Shown here piece after piece: positions 33,610 to 41,890 of a stretch of DNA of 64,000 nucleotides (positions within the stretch are counted from its first letter, which is position 1; every line of letters starts with the position of its first letter). The DNA comes from Chloroflexota bacterium (lineage in GTDB: Bacteria > Chloroflexota > Anaerolineae > Promineifilales > Promineifilaceae), in assembly GCA_013112725.1 (NCBI GenBank), contig JABFFZ010000010.1, forward strand, positions 1-64,000. Direction: 5' to 3'. Under the pieces are notes generated by a model. The model was given only the letters and a program-made list of their open reading frames with translations, made no database searches and had not been told where the DNA came from. Position numbers and translations under genes: made by a program.

Positions 33610-33660
33610 GCGTGAAACGTGATGCGTGACCAGAGAGCGTTCACGCATCACGTTTCACGC
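33610..33660. repeat. Word-repeat hairpin (GTGATGCGTGA words), second site
   Basis: A 20-base arm at 33610-33629 (GCGTGAAACGTGATGCGTGA) has its exact reverse complement at 33641-33660, with an 11-base loop. The rest of the intergenic stretch 33468-33773 shows no gene. Confidence 0.93.
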
Positions 33661-33773
33661 CGTACCCCACGAAATCCAGTAGAACCCCATTTGTTTGATT
33701 CGCCACCTATCTCTGCGCAAGGTAAAATGCTCGTTGGAATGGTCAATATGTTGACATAATAAAGGGTGCAAAA

Positions 33774-34505
33774 TTGTCTTATTCAGAAAAAGCGGCAGAG
33801 CGAGGGGAACCGGGTTACGTCTGGCGTTCCGGGCAGGAGCGGCGGCTGGCGATGATCCGACGCTGGATTGACCTGGAGGGGGCGATAATTCTGGACAATG
33901 GCTGCGGGCTGGGCACCTATCTTGACCATTTTGCGCCGTACACCCCCCACCGGTTTGGCCTGGAAATTGAATATGATCGGGCGGTGAAGGCGCTGCCCAC
34001 CGCCGGCGGCATTGTGCAGGCCGCCGGGGAAAAACTGCCCTTTGCCGACGCCACGTTCGACTTTGTGTTCAGTAATGAGGTAATTGAGCATGTGGCCGAC
34101 GACCGGCAGGCGGCGGCGGAGATGGTGCGGGTGGTGAAGGGACACGGCCGTGTCCTCATCTTCTGCCCCAACCGCTGGTATCCGGTGGAACAACACGGCA
34201 TCTACTGGCGCGGGCAGTACAAATTTGGCAATATCCCCCTGGTCAACTACCTGCCCAACCCGCTGCGCAACCGGCTGGCCCCCCACGTGCGCACCTACAC
34301 CAAAGGTAGCCTGCTCAAACTATTTGCTGGCCTGCCAGTCAACATCATCCACCACTCCCGCATCTTTGGCGGCTACGACAACATCGAATACCGCCTGCCC
34401 CGCCTGGGCAAAACGATCAAAAACAGCCTCTACGCCGCCGAAAAAACCCCCTGCGCCGTCCTGGGCATCTCCCATTTGTTGGTGTTGGAAAAGTTACCAC
34501 ATTGA
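33774..34505 (+). CDS. Class I SAM-dependent methyltransferase
   Basis: This 243-residue protein has the Rossmann methyltransferase motifs: IILDNGCGLGTYLDHF (motif I), FGLEIEYDRAVK, EKLPFADATFDFVFSNEVIEHV (post-I and II) and GHGRVLIFCPNRWYPVEQHG. The sequence following motif II resembles sugar- or lipid-modifying type 11 methyltransferases; the substrate is unknown. The start is TTG at 33774 with weak AAAGGGTG upstream. It is not clearly in an operon with its neighbours. Confidence 0.85.
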   Translation: MSYSEKAAERGEPGYVWRSGQERRLAMIRRWIDLEGAIILDNGCGLGTYLDHFAPYTPHRFGLEIEYDRAVKALPTAGGIVQAAGEKLPFADATFDFVFSNEVIEHVADDRQAAAEMVRVVKGHGRVLIFCPNRWYPVEQHGIYWRGQYKFGNIPLVNYLPNPLRNRLAPHVRTYTKGSLLKLFAGLPVNIIHHSRIFGGYDNIEYRLPRLGKTIKNSLYAAEKTPCAVLGISHLLVLEKLPH

Positions 34506-34569
34506 TACACATCTGTTTACATGGCACAATAGGTGATGTATAGACGGATATAGCAAAATAGGCGTATTT

Positions 34570-34827
34570 ATGTCAGCTTTAACCAAAAAACCGTTCCAAG
34601 TTTATTTGCGGGAAGACCGGTTAAGCGCCTTAAGGTGCATCGCCGACAAACGTGGCACCTCGGTCGCATTGTTGGTGCGGCAAAGCATTGATGAATTGAT
34701 TGTGTCTTTGCCAGTGGCCGAAGACCCTTTGCTGGACATTGTGGGCTTAGGCGATTCCGGGTTGGGCGATCTGGCAGAAAACCATGACCGGTATCTGGCG
34801 GAAATGGAAACAGCAGGCCAACGATGA
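34570..34827 (+). CDS. RHH-type antitoxin (VapB-like)
   Basis: This 85-residue protein starts with a ribbon-helix-helix segment (KPFQVYLREDRLSALRCIADKRGTSVALLVRQSIDEL), a fold used by many antitoxins to bind their promoter, and ends in an acidic tail (DLAENHDRYLAEMETAGQR) of the toxin-binding type. Its stop codon overlaps the next ATG as ATGA. The partner toxin gene is reduced to 28 codons, so this antitoxin is probably an orphan. Confidence 0.7.
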   Translation: MSALTKKPFQVYLREDRLSALRCIADKRGTSVALLVRQSIDELIVSLPVAEDPLLDIVGLGDSGLGDLAENHDRYLAEMETAGQR

Positions 34828-34910
34828 GCGGTGTTTTTGTGGATACAGGTGTTTTTGCCTTTGACCATCACTTCCAGGTCATGGGATTCACATTAATAGT
34901 CACATCATAA
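34824..34910 (+). pseudogene. VapC-type PIN toxin with internal deletion
   Basis: The frame starts ATGA-coupled to the antitoxin and reads MSGVFVDTGVFA, a PIN N-terminus with its first catalytic Asp, and goes straight into [16 protein letters not shown], the C-terminal strand found about 100 residues later in VapC toxins. All middle acidic residues are lost. About 300 bp appear to have been deleted in frame. The remnant cannot be a working nuclease. Confidence 0.65.
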
Positions 34911-35164
34911 TCAATCATCGTCAAAGGATGGGAGCAGGCACGGCCGTAATCTCTATAACAATTGGCATCATCAATCGCCCGTTTGAAATAAATTGCACAG
35001 AGCCAATTTCCTTGTTTTCCCCCCACCAAAAGCCTAAAATCCAAGTAATATCGTTACACAATACTTGTTTCCGTAAGTCCACTGAAAACGAAAGTAGCAC
35101 GGACACGCAAAAAAATCGTGTAGTTCGTATCATTCGTGGCAACGCATCATCTGGAGGTAAACAC

Positions 35165-36079
35165 ATGAGCGAGAATGGAAAATCCCCCAACGGGCCGGCC
35201 GAAGTGGCCAGCTTCAAAGTGAAAGTGGGCCTGGCGCAAATGCTGAAAGGCGGCGTCATCATGGACGTGGTCACGCCGGAGCAGGCAGTCATCGCCGAGG
35301 AAGCCGGCGCGTGTGCGGTGATGGCGCTGGAGCGCGTGCCGGCGGACATTCGCGTTTACGGCGGCGTGGCCCGCATGTCTGACCCCGGTCTGATCAAAGA
35401 GATCATGGCCGCTGTCACCATCCCCGTCATGGCTAAAGCGCGTATCGGCCACTTTGTGGAAGCGCAAATCCTGGAAGCGATTGGCGTGGATTATGTGGAC
35501 GAAAGCGAAGTGCTGACCCCGGCCGACGAAGAGCACCACATCAACAAACACAACTTCAAAATCCCCTTTGTGTGCGGCTGCCGCAACCTGGGCGAGGCGC
35601 TGCGGCGCATCGGCGAAGGCGCAGCCATGATCCGCACCAAAGGCGAAGCGGGTACGGGCGATGTGGTGGAAGCGGTGCGCCATGCCCGCACCGTCTTGGG
35701 CGAAATCCGCCGCCTGCAACTGATGCCGGATGAAGAGTTGATGACCTATGCCAAAAATATCGGCGCGCCATATCATTTGGTGAAAGAGACCAAAGAGTTG
35801 GGCCGTTTGCCGGTAGTCAATTTTGCGGCGGGGGGCATTGCCACGCCGGCCGATGCCGCGTTGATGATGCAAATTGGCGTAGATGGCGTTTTTGTGGGGT
35901 CGGGCATCTTCAAGAGCGGCGACCCGGCGCACCGCGCCCGCGCCATTGTGGAAGCGACCACTCATTTCAACAACCCGGAAATCCTGGCCCGCGTCAGCGA
36001 AAACCTGGGCGAACCGATGGTCGGCCGTACCGTCAGCAGTCTGGCGGAGGGTGAGCAGTTGGCGGGACGGGGCTGGTAA
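35165..36079 (+). CDS. pdxS: Pyridoxal 5'-phosphate synthase, PdxS subunit
   Basis: This 304-residue TIM-barrel protein makes pyridoxal phosphate from ribose 5-phosphate, glyceraldehyde 3-phosphate and ammonia. It shows [36 protein letters not shown], the catalytic Lys segment [26 protein letters not shown] and [16 protein letters not shown]. The length is normal. GGAGG precedes the ATG at 35165; earlier in-frame ATG codons lie in a non-coding stretch. pdxT follows 84 bp later and supplies ammonia. Confidence 0.97.
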   Translation: MSENGKSPNGPAEVASFKVKVGLAQMLKGGVIMDVVTPEQAVIAEEAGACAVMALERVPADIRVYGGVARMSDPGLIKEIMAAVTIPVMAKARIGHFVEAQILEAIGVDYVDESEVLTPADEEHHINKHNFKIPFVCGCRNLGEALRRIGEGAAMIRTKGEAGTGDVVEAVRHARTVLGEIRRLQLMPDEELMTYAKNIGAPYHLVKETKELGRLPVVNFAAGGIATPADAALMMQIGVDGVFVGSGIFKSGDPAHRARAIVEATTHFNNPEILARVSENLGEPMVGRTVSSLAEGEQLAGRGW

Positions 36080-36163
36080 GCAGTGAGCGGTGGGCGGTGA
36101 GTGGGTGAGTGGGTGAAAATCACCCCTTCACCTCTCCTCACCTGCTCACAAAAAGTGGTGCGT

Positions 36164-36760
36164 ATGAAAATCGGGGTATTGGCGCTGCAAGGCGCGTTTA
36201 TTGAGCATATGAAGATGCTGCAGCGGTTGGGGGTCACGGCCGTTGACGTGCGTCTACCAGAGCAGTTGGATGGGCTGGACGGGCTGATTATTCCCGGCGG
36301 CGAAAGTACGTCCATTGGCAAGTTGGCGCGGACGTATGGGCTGATGGAACCGCTGCGCACCCTTGCCCAGGAAAAGGCACTGTGGGGCACCTGCGCTGGC
36401 ATGATCTTGATGGCGAAAGAGATTAGCAGCGGCAGCGCGGGCAAAGATCAGCCATTGTTGGGCATTATGGACATCGTGGTGGAGCGCAATGCGTTTGGCC
36501 GTCAGGTGGATAGTTTTGAGGTTGATCTGGACGTACCGGCACTCAATAATGGTTATGTCAAGCCGTTCCCGGCCGTTTTCATCCGTGCGCCGCGATTGTT
36601 AGGGGTGAAGGGCACGGCTAAAGTGCTGGCGACATTACCGGATGGCACGGCCGTTGCCGCCCAACAGGGCAAATGGCTGGTCACCTCTTTCCACCCAGAA
36701 CTGACGGGGGACGGCCGTTTTCACGCATATTTTTTGAAATTGGCGGAGGGGAATTCGTAA
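36164..36760 (+). CDS. pdxT: Pyridoxal 5'-phosphate synthase, PdxT glutaminase
   Basis: This 198-residue class I glutamine amidotransferase hydrolyses glutamine and channels ammonia to PdxS. It shows GVLALQGAFIEHMKMLQRLG, IIPGGESTSIGKLAR, the nucleophile Cys in WGTCAGMILMAKEI, and His/Glu in SFHPELTGD. Its length is normal. The ATG at 36164 follows a stretch of GGTGAGTGGGTGA/TCACCTGCTCAC words between pdxS and pdxT; no strong Shine-Dalgarno is visible. Confidence 0.97.
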   Translation: MKIGVLALQGAFIEHMKMLQRLGVTAVDVRLPEQLDGLDGLIIPGGESTSIGKLARTYGLMEPLRTLAQEKALWGTCAGMILMAKEISSGSAGKDQPLLGIMDIVVERNAFGRQVDSFEVDLDVPALNNGYVKPFPAVFIRAPRLLGVKGTAKVLATLPDGTAVAAQQGKWLVTSFHPELTGDGRFHAYFLKLAEGNS

Positions 36761-36821
36761 ACCGTAAACCGTAAATCGTTATCCGTAAGCCGACTTCGGA
36801 TGACAGATAACGGATTACGAG

Positions 36822-37721
36822 TTATTGTCGGGGGAGCACCACTGTAAACGTCGCCCCACCGGTGCGGTTATTTTCGGCGGTGATACGGCCGTGATGCTGT
36901 TCCACAATACGTTTGGCGACGAATAAACCCAGGCCGGCGCCTTTGCCGCTGGGTTTGGTGGAGAAGAAGGGGTCAAAGATTTGCTCGATGATGACCGGGT
37001 CAATGCCGGGGCCTGTATCACTGACGGAGAAGGCGTATTCTTCGCGGGTGGGAGCGGCGGCAAGCAGCCCATTCACCCGCGAGAGCGAGACGGTGGAAGG
37101 GGGCACGGGCCAGGATTTCACCACAATTTTGCCGCCGCCGCGCCCGATGGCGTCACGGGCATTGAGCAGCAAGTTGACCAATACCTGGGCCAGGCGGTTG
37201 TGGTCGCAGACGATGGTGCCCAGATTTTGCGCCAGTTGGCTCTCTACCTGAATGTTGTATTCGCCTTGTAGCTGATGTTGTAAAAGAGTCAGGGCGTCTT
37301 CGATGATCATGTTCAAGTCGGTCACGGCCGTTTGTGTTTCTTCATCGTAGGAATAATTGCGCAACACCTCCACAATGCGCGCTGCCCGCCAGGCATTTTG
37401 CTCAATCATGGTCACATATTTGAGCAACTGCTCCATGCTCAGGTTATTCTCTTCAATTTCGTGCTGCAAGTTGCTGCACGTAGCGGCAATAATGCTCAAC
37501 GGCGTGTTCATTTCGTGCCCGATACTGGCCGTTAACAAGCCAATCCCGGCCATGCGCTGGGTATACGTCAGGGCTTCGCTCATCTCTTCCCGCTTTTCTC
37601 GTTCTCCAGCCTGGCTGAAAGCAATCACTTCCGGCTCGTCTAGCAGCACAATTCTGTCGGCCATGTGCGGTTTGAGGTGGTTGATAAACTGCACGGATGA
37701 TTGTGTTTCTGCTTCCACCAT
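36822..37721 (-). CDS. Cytoplasmic orphan sensor histidine kinase
   Basis: This 299-residue kinase has a short N-terminal part (about 1-50) without membrane helices or a recognised sensor, then HisKA (ASIGHEMNTPLSII, phosphorylated His) and HATPase with N box QVLVNLLLNARDAIG, G1 DTGPGID, F box IFDPFFSTKP and G2 GAGLGLFVAKRIVEQHHG. It probably phosphorylates a response regulator encoded elsewhere; none is adjacent. The N-terminus (VIALDEPEVIAFSQAGE-like) may take part in partner binding. It converges with pdxT. Confidence 0.9.
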   Translation of the reverse strand: MVEAETQSSVQFINHLKPHMADRIVLLDEPEVIAFSQAGEREKREEMSEALTYTQRMAGIGLLTASIGHEMNTPLSIIAATCSNLQHEIEENNLSMEQLLKYVTMIEQNAWRAARIVEVLRNYSYDEETQTAVTDLNMIIEDALTLLQHQLQGEYNIQVESQLAQNLGTIVCDHNRLAQVLVNLLLNARDAIGRGGGKIVVKSWPVPPSTVSLSRVNGLLAAAPTREEYAFSVSDTGPGIDPVIIEQIFDPFFSTKPSGKGAGLGLFVAKRIVEQHHGRITAENNRTGGATFTVVLPRQ

Positions 37722-38031
37722 TGTCGGTTATTCCTTATTTCTATCAGGGTGTGGAGACAACAACGCTTCCCGAAAACAGCTAAACGGGGGTATTAAATGG
37801 ATGGTTGGCGCGGCGTTGTTTCGCTGCATAGCATACGCCACCCCCCCGGAAGCGTCCGTATGTGCCCCGTAAATTCAACGTGAAGGCGGCGTAAACGGCC
37901 GTGTTTCAGCGTTGAGAGGATCAGGTGAAGGGGTGAACGGTAAACGCATGGCGAACGTTTTACGGGTGTGGAGATTGGTGAGTGGGGAAGGGGTATAGTA
38001 CACTCTAAACCCGTCATTTGCTGGAGAAAAT

Positions 38032-38327
38032 ATGGATCGTTGGTTGAAATCAATCCTTTTGATAAGCGCTTTTTGTTGGTTGACAGCCTGTAAACCGCCG
38101 GAAGTGGAGGTCACGACCGTACCCCCACGCGCACCGTAACCCCTACCATGACGATGACGGGCACGGCCGTGCCACCATCACCCACCCACACCGCTACCAC
38201 CATACCCACACTTGTACCGACGGAAACGGGTACGGCCGTGCCCACTGTTGCACCACCGATGGGCCAGGTTATTGCCGTACCGGAAACGGAAGCAGGCGGG
38301 GAAGTGCGTCTGGAACTGGTGAATTAG
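38032..38327 (+). pseudogene. Frameshifted small lipoprotein gene
   Basis: ATG 38032 (GGAGA upstream) reads MDRWLKSILLISAFCWLTAC, a signal peptide with lipobox LTAC, then KPPEVEVTTVPPRAP and a stop at 38137. A second frame overlapping it continues as TPTRTVTPTMTMTGTAVPPS and ends VRLELVN at 38327, a Thr/Pro-rich stretch typical of Chloroflexota lipoproteins. A single-base shift near 38110-38125 would join them. It could be a recent mutation or a sequencing error. Confidence 0.6.
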
Positions 38328-38474
38328 ATGGGTGGGGTGGTTACGGCCGTTGCCCCCGCCTAAAGAGAAAAACAAGCGTAAGCGAGAGGGACAACCGGGA
38401 CATATTGGTCGTGACCGTCACTTGAAACCACCGGCAGAAGTCAATCTCTACAGGGAAATAATGTTCTGGCGGGG

Positions 38475-39227
38475 TTACAAACGCTCCACAGCGCCCATAC
38501 CCATCGTCGTTTTATGGCCCACGCCGCAAAAAACGGCCAGGTCGGCCAACGCCTGCCAGGCACGTAAGGCCAGATCCTCACCCCGGTGTACTTCAAACCA
38601 TACCTCGCCAACAAAACCGGTGAAACGTTCGTTTTTGTCAATGGTGACGGTGGCTGTTTCAATATGGTGTTGGGTGACAAACACGTTTTGGGCGCACCAA
38701 TCCAGCCAATCGGGGGGCAGGGTTATCATGGGCGGGGCAAATGCGTGCCACATGCGTACCGGCCCGTTGAAGACGTTGGCGGGTAGGGGGAGGGGCAAGT
38801 GGCGCGGCCCCTGTTTGAAGGCGGTCGGGGAAATGAAACGCAGCCCAATTTGCTGCGTCGGCTGGCTGAGGGCTAGTTGCGCCCAAGAGGGGCCGGGTAC
38901 GACGTAAGTTTCCTGGATGATAAATTCACGGCCGCCCAGGTGACACGGCCGTCCTGTATTCTGAAACCACTCCCCCGTGCGCTGGAACAAGGTGGCGGCG
39001 CGGTCGGTAAGGGCGGAGAGGCGCAGCCCCGCCAGGTAGCCATCGTCGCTGTAAAGGGGAACGAGGGTAAACGGCCGTGGTGTGGGGTGGTGGTGCAGCC
39101 AGTCCGACTCTTGCCGGTCAGTCTGGCCGGTGACGTTGAAGAGGAAGCCATGCAGACCACGCGCATAGATGTGACGGCCGTTAAGGGGTTCGTGTAATGG
39201 CATAAAGAGGTAGGTGATGGTGTGCAT
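38475..39227 (-). CDS. cas6: Cas6 CRISPR RNA endoribonuclease
   Basis: This 250-residue RAMP protein cuts CRISPR repeat RNA to make guides. It has the Cas6 layout with a C-terminal glycine-rich loop (FCGVGHKTTMGMGAVERL) that closes the second ferredoxin-like fold, and YLFMPLHEPLNGRHIYAR at the start. A His (HTITY, or one in WLHHHPTPR) may be catalytic. It is the last gene of the island's minus-strand string, 6 bp after an unknown gene. No CRISPR array is present in the window, so its substrate lies elsewhere. Confidence 0.87.
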   Translation of the reverse strand: MHTITYLFMPLHEPLNGRHIYARGLHGFLFNVTGQTDRQESDWLHHHPTPRPFTLVPLYSDDGYLAGLRLSALTDRAATLFQRTGEWFQNTGRPCHLGGREFIIQETYVVPGPSWAQLALSQPTQQIGLRFISPTAFKQGPRHLPLPLPANVFNGPVRMWHAFAPPMITLPPDWLDWCAQNVFVTQHHIETATVTIDKNERFTGFVGEVWFEVHRGEDLALRAWQALADLAVFCGVGHKTTMGMGAVERL

Positions 39228-39233
39228 AGCAGC

Positions 39234-39791
39234 CTATAGTAGTTCTGCGAAATCATCCATATCCGCGTCTAATTGATAGAAAGGATCGGTTAATCCTTCC
39301 CAATGATGTTCGCTTAATTTTGCCGCGATGGCATGCAGACGATCTACATACAAAGGGTATAGGGAGGGGAAATTATTAAAATGGGAAACGCACTGCCAGG
39401 CAAGTTCGGCAACATCGCCCAACAGGTCCACGTCATGAATGCCTATGCCCCAGAAAAAATTAGCGGTAACTTCAAACGTGTAGACGTACAGTTCATCTGT
39501 ACCTTCTGCCTCTTGCCGGGTTGCTAACTGGTATTCCTGGATGGCTTGCGCAATCTGCCCCAAATCTGGCCACGTTTCCTCTCCCCCGAATTGAGCGTCT
39601 ATTCGCTTCAGATAGGGCTGTACGCGCGCGGTGATGTCTTGGGAATGCAGATAGCGGACGTGTAAGAATTGTTGCACGGTTGGAGAAACGGCCGTTAATT
39701 CTTGAATAAGATGAATCAAGGCTGCCTTCTTTTCTCGTTGCAGGTTGTGGCTAACGGCGTCCCAGTTAAATATGTTATCAGGTGATGCCAT
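39234..39791 (-). CDS. Unknown helical protein between Csx15 and Cas6
   Basis: This 185-residue acidic, mostly helical protein has no domain I can name with confidence; the segment KKAALIHLIQELTAVSPTVQQFL and the overall length faintly recall DUF6155. There is no signal peptide, membrane helix or nuclease motif. It lies 12 bp after csx15 and 6 bp before cas6 on the same strand, so it is clearly part of the island's operon. It could be an effector partner or a structural factor. Confidence 0.6.
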   Translation of the reverse strand: MASPDNIFNWDAVSHNLQREKKAALIHLIQELTAVSPTVQQFLHVRYLHSQDITARVQPYLKRIDAQFGGEETWPDLGQIAQAIQEYQLATRQEAEGTDELYVYTFEVTANFFWGIGIHDVDLLGDVAELAWQCVSHFNNFPSLYPLYVDRLHAIAAKLSEHHWEGLTDPFYQLDADMDDFAELL

Positions 39792-39803
39792 CGTAATTCC
39801 TTT

Positions 39804-40184
39804 TCATCGTTGTGTCCGTGCCTGATCTCGAATGGCTTGTAAGTTGATAATTTCCGCAAATTCAAATTGGGGCGGCAGGCTGCCAGGGATGGGCTTTAGG
39901 CGAATGACAGCGGGGAAGTAACCCATACGGCCGTGTAGTTCGGCCAGCAAAGTGACGGCGATGGCATTGTGGGCGGGTGGGTTGATGAGGATGGGCTGAG
40001 TTTGCCAGGTTTGGGAGTCTATGTTGAGGCTGTTTACCAACTGCGTGATTTGGTCGGGAAACGGCCGTTCGTGGTCGAAGTGGGTTTTTATTTCGCGCAA
40101 ATCTATCGCTGCCTGCCCCGTAGCTGATTGCACGGCCGTCAGTTGTTCTTGAGTAAGCGGATGACCAAAGTTTAGGAGAATCAT
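39804..40184 (-). CDS. csx15: Csx15-type CRISPR accessory protein
   Basis: This 126-residue protein matches Csx15 from its first residues (MILLNFGHPLTQEQLTAVQS) through ILINPPAHNAIAVTLLAELHGRMGYFPAVIRL, a small Rossmann-like protein found only near type III CRISPR loci. Csx15 is grouped with small proteins thought to bind or degrade cyclic tetra-adenylate. It would therefore dampen the signal made by Cas10. It starts 1 bp after the stop of the EAD-SAVED gene, which implies tight coupling between a sensor and this candidate off-switch. Confidence 0.8.
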   Translation of the reverse strand: MILLNFGHPLTQEQLTAVQSATGQAAIDLREIKTHFDHERPFPDQITQLVNSLNIDSQTWQTQPILINPPAHNAIAVTLLAELHGRMGYFPAVIRLKPIPGSLPPQFEFAEIINLQAIRDQARTQR

Positions 40185-40185
40185 C

Positions 40186-41004
40186 TTATTTGTTTTTCCA
40201 ATCCCGTGAACTGGTCAGCACACGCACATAGCTTGAACCCGCCCAATGATAGAGTTCATCTCCTTGATGCACCAGACCCCAGGCACAACCAATGGCAAAA
40301 GCGTATGGCAGTAGGGTAGCAAAGAAAAAATGTCGCCGTACCCGAGGGATTCTCAGGGCGCTGTGCTGCACTGTCTGGTAGAAATCTTGCACGGCTGGCT
40401 GCCAATCTTTGTCATGAGGCAGCCACTGAATTCTGGAGTAATCGGGCGTGGTGGTGAGAAGGACAAAATTGCTGTCCACCAGAATTTCTGCCAGATGAGA
40501 TGCTGCGGTTTCCAAAGCTTGTTGATTGATGCTGATGACGATGGCCAGGTCCGATTTCGACTTGATAGCGGGCGTATCAACAATGGGCAATTGAGGCCAG
40601 ACGATATGCGGCCGTTCCCGGCGGGAGTAAGCAACCAGGTCGGCCAAACGGCCGTGTCGCTGTCCATATTCAATCAAATCCTGAATACGGCCGTCGTGAG
40701 TCTCCGCACCTAAATCTTCATAAGGAATATTCAGCTCAAAACAGAGTATTTTCAAATCATTATTATTGAACGCTGTTTTCAAATTTTGCTTAAATGTAAC
40801 GAGGGTTTCATGCTCTACATCATGGTAGGTATCTCGTTCACCAATCAGATAGGAAACAAGCATTTGGCCGACGTGGAGGGGGCGGACAACGGCCGTTTGC
40901 CCTGCTAACTCTTGCCCGATTTTGACCTTCTCAAGGTTAGTAAAGCCGGAGTTGTTGAGCAAGTGAACAGCTTCTTGAAGATAGGTATTTGGTGTCGCAG
41001 TCAT
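40186..41004 (-). CDS. EAD7-like domain fused to SAVED-like sensor
   Basis: This 272-residue protein has an unknown N-terminus (1-65), then residues about 68-138 (FKQNLKTAFNNNDLKILCFE, YEDLGAETHDGRIQDLIEYG, QRHGRLADLVAYSRRERPHI) that follow the pattern of effector-associated domain 7, a small death-like adaptor known from Aravind-group conflict systems. Residues 150-265 (SDLAIVISINQQALETAASH, HFFFATLLPYAFAIGCAWG, ELYHWAG) follow the second half of SAVED domains, which bind cyclic nucleotides in CBASS and in CalpL of type III systems. No enzyme domain is present, so it would act by recruiting a partner. Domain calls are by eye. Confidence 0.62.
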   Translation of the reverse strand: MTATPNTYLQEAVHLLNNSGFTNLEKVKIGQELAGQTAVVRPLHVGQMLVSYLIGERDTYHDVEHETLVTFKQNLKTAFNNNDLKILCFELNIPYEDLGAETHDGRIQDLIEYGQRHGRLADLVAYSRRERPHIVWPQLPIVDTPAIKSKSDLAIVISINQQALETAASHLAEILVDSNFVLLTTTPDYSRIQWLPHDKDWQPAVQDFYQTVQHSALRIPRVRRHFFFATLLPYAFAIGCAWGLVHQGDELYHWAGSSYVRVLTSSRDWKNK

Positions 41005-41058
41005 CGGTATCTCTTTTGTGTTTTTCTTGCGGGTAAGGGCAGTAACGGCCGTTTGTCA

Positions 41059-41706
41059 TTAAAGGGAGGGGTGGGGCAACGGCCGTTCGCCCCAACTTTC
41101 CAGCGTATGGTTGATGGCGGCGCGCATCTTGCGCACTTCATGGGGAAACCAGGCGCGCAATACCGGCGCCAGTTCCGGCTGTGGCCGCTCTCGCAGAGTC
41201 TCCAGCAGCATATATTTGATCTCGTGGTTAATCGTTTCCAGGCGCGGCCATACCTGTTCCAGCTTTCCCTCTGCCTGCCAATCGGCAAACCACTCCAGAA
41301 TGCGCCCGACCCACAGCCATGTCACCCGTTCCCACCCTTTCTCGGTGTGGAAAAGGAGGGGGATGCCGTCGCGGGTGTGTTCATAGCGCAGCCAGCCGTT
41401 CCGCAAACACCAATCAATTTTCTGGGCGATGGTTACGGCCGTGAGATGGCTGAGGGAACCATACTCCGGCAGTTTGTCCCATTCGTGCCGCAGCGCCTTC
41501 TGGCTGCGCGAGCCGTTGAGGATGAGGGTAACGCCGGCACGGCCGGCGTCACCGATGATGCTGTCCGTAGCCATAAGGCCCGCACTGAGCAGCGCCGAAG
41601 TGATAGCGTCAATCTCGGCCTGCGTGGGTGGTTCGTCCGGCAGAGACAGGTGGACAGGGGCGGGTGGGCGTTTGCGGCGGGGCATAACTCTTGTCCGGTT
41701 AGTCAC
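41059..41706 (-). CDS. RQC-minor-1-like DNA-binding protein
   Basis: This 215-residue protein has a winged-helix of the RecQ C-terminal (RQC) type at about residues 30-128: GVTLILNGSRSQKALRHEWD, LPEYGSLSHLTAVTIAQKID and RNGWLRYEHTRDGIPLLFHT, then EKGWERVT. This pattern is that of RQC-minor families described in prokaryotic conflict systems. The basic start (RVMPRRKRPPAP) may add DNA contact. The C-terminal 85 residues are helical. It lacks helicase or nuclease motifs. It stands between the ATPase/nuclease pair and the EAD-SAVED gene, in the same direction. Confidence 0.65.
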   Translation of the reverse strand: MTNRTRVMPRRKRPPAPVHLSLPDEPPTQAEIDAITSALLSAGLMATDSIIGDAGRAGVTLILNGSRSQKALRHEWDKLPEYGSLSHLTAVTIAQKIDWCLRNGWLRYEHTRDGIPLLFHTEKGWERVTWLWVGRILEWFADWQAEGKLEQVWPRLETINHEIKYMLLETLRERPQPELAPVLRAWFPHEVRKMRAAINHTLESWGERPLPHPSL

Positions 41707-41890
41707 TCATATAGCTCAAAAGCTGATTGGTTAGCTAACAGATTGGCTAACCGTTTGTCACGTGTCAGGACAGGCAGAACGGCCGTCAATGGGGGAACGC
41801 GGCTGGGCAGGACGGGTGGATGGGTTGGCGCGTGGGAGGGGGTGACGGCCCGTTTTCCCCGCTGTACAAAATTTCCTGCTGGAAGCCAGG

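Noticed and set aside
34928..35164. N-terminal extension of PdxS
   Set aside because: The extra 79 residues do not belong to the family, and a GGAGG-preceded ATG lies at 35165.
38332..38907. 191-codon + strand frame overlapping cas6
   Set aside because: It is antisense to the Cas6 coding sequence and lacks any recognisable domain.
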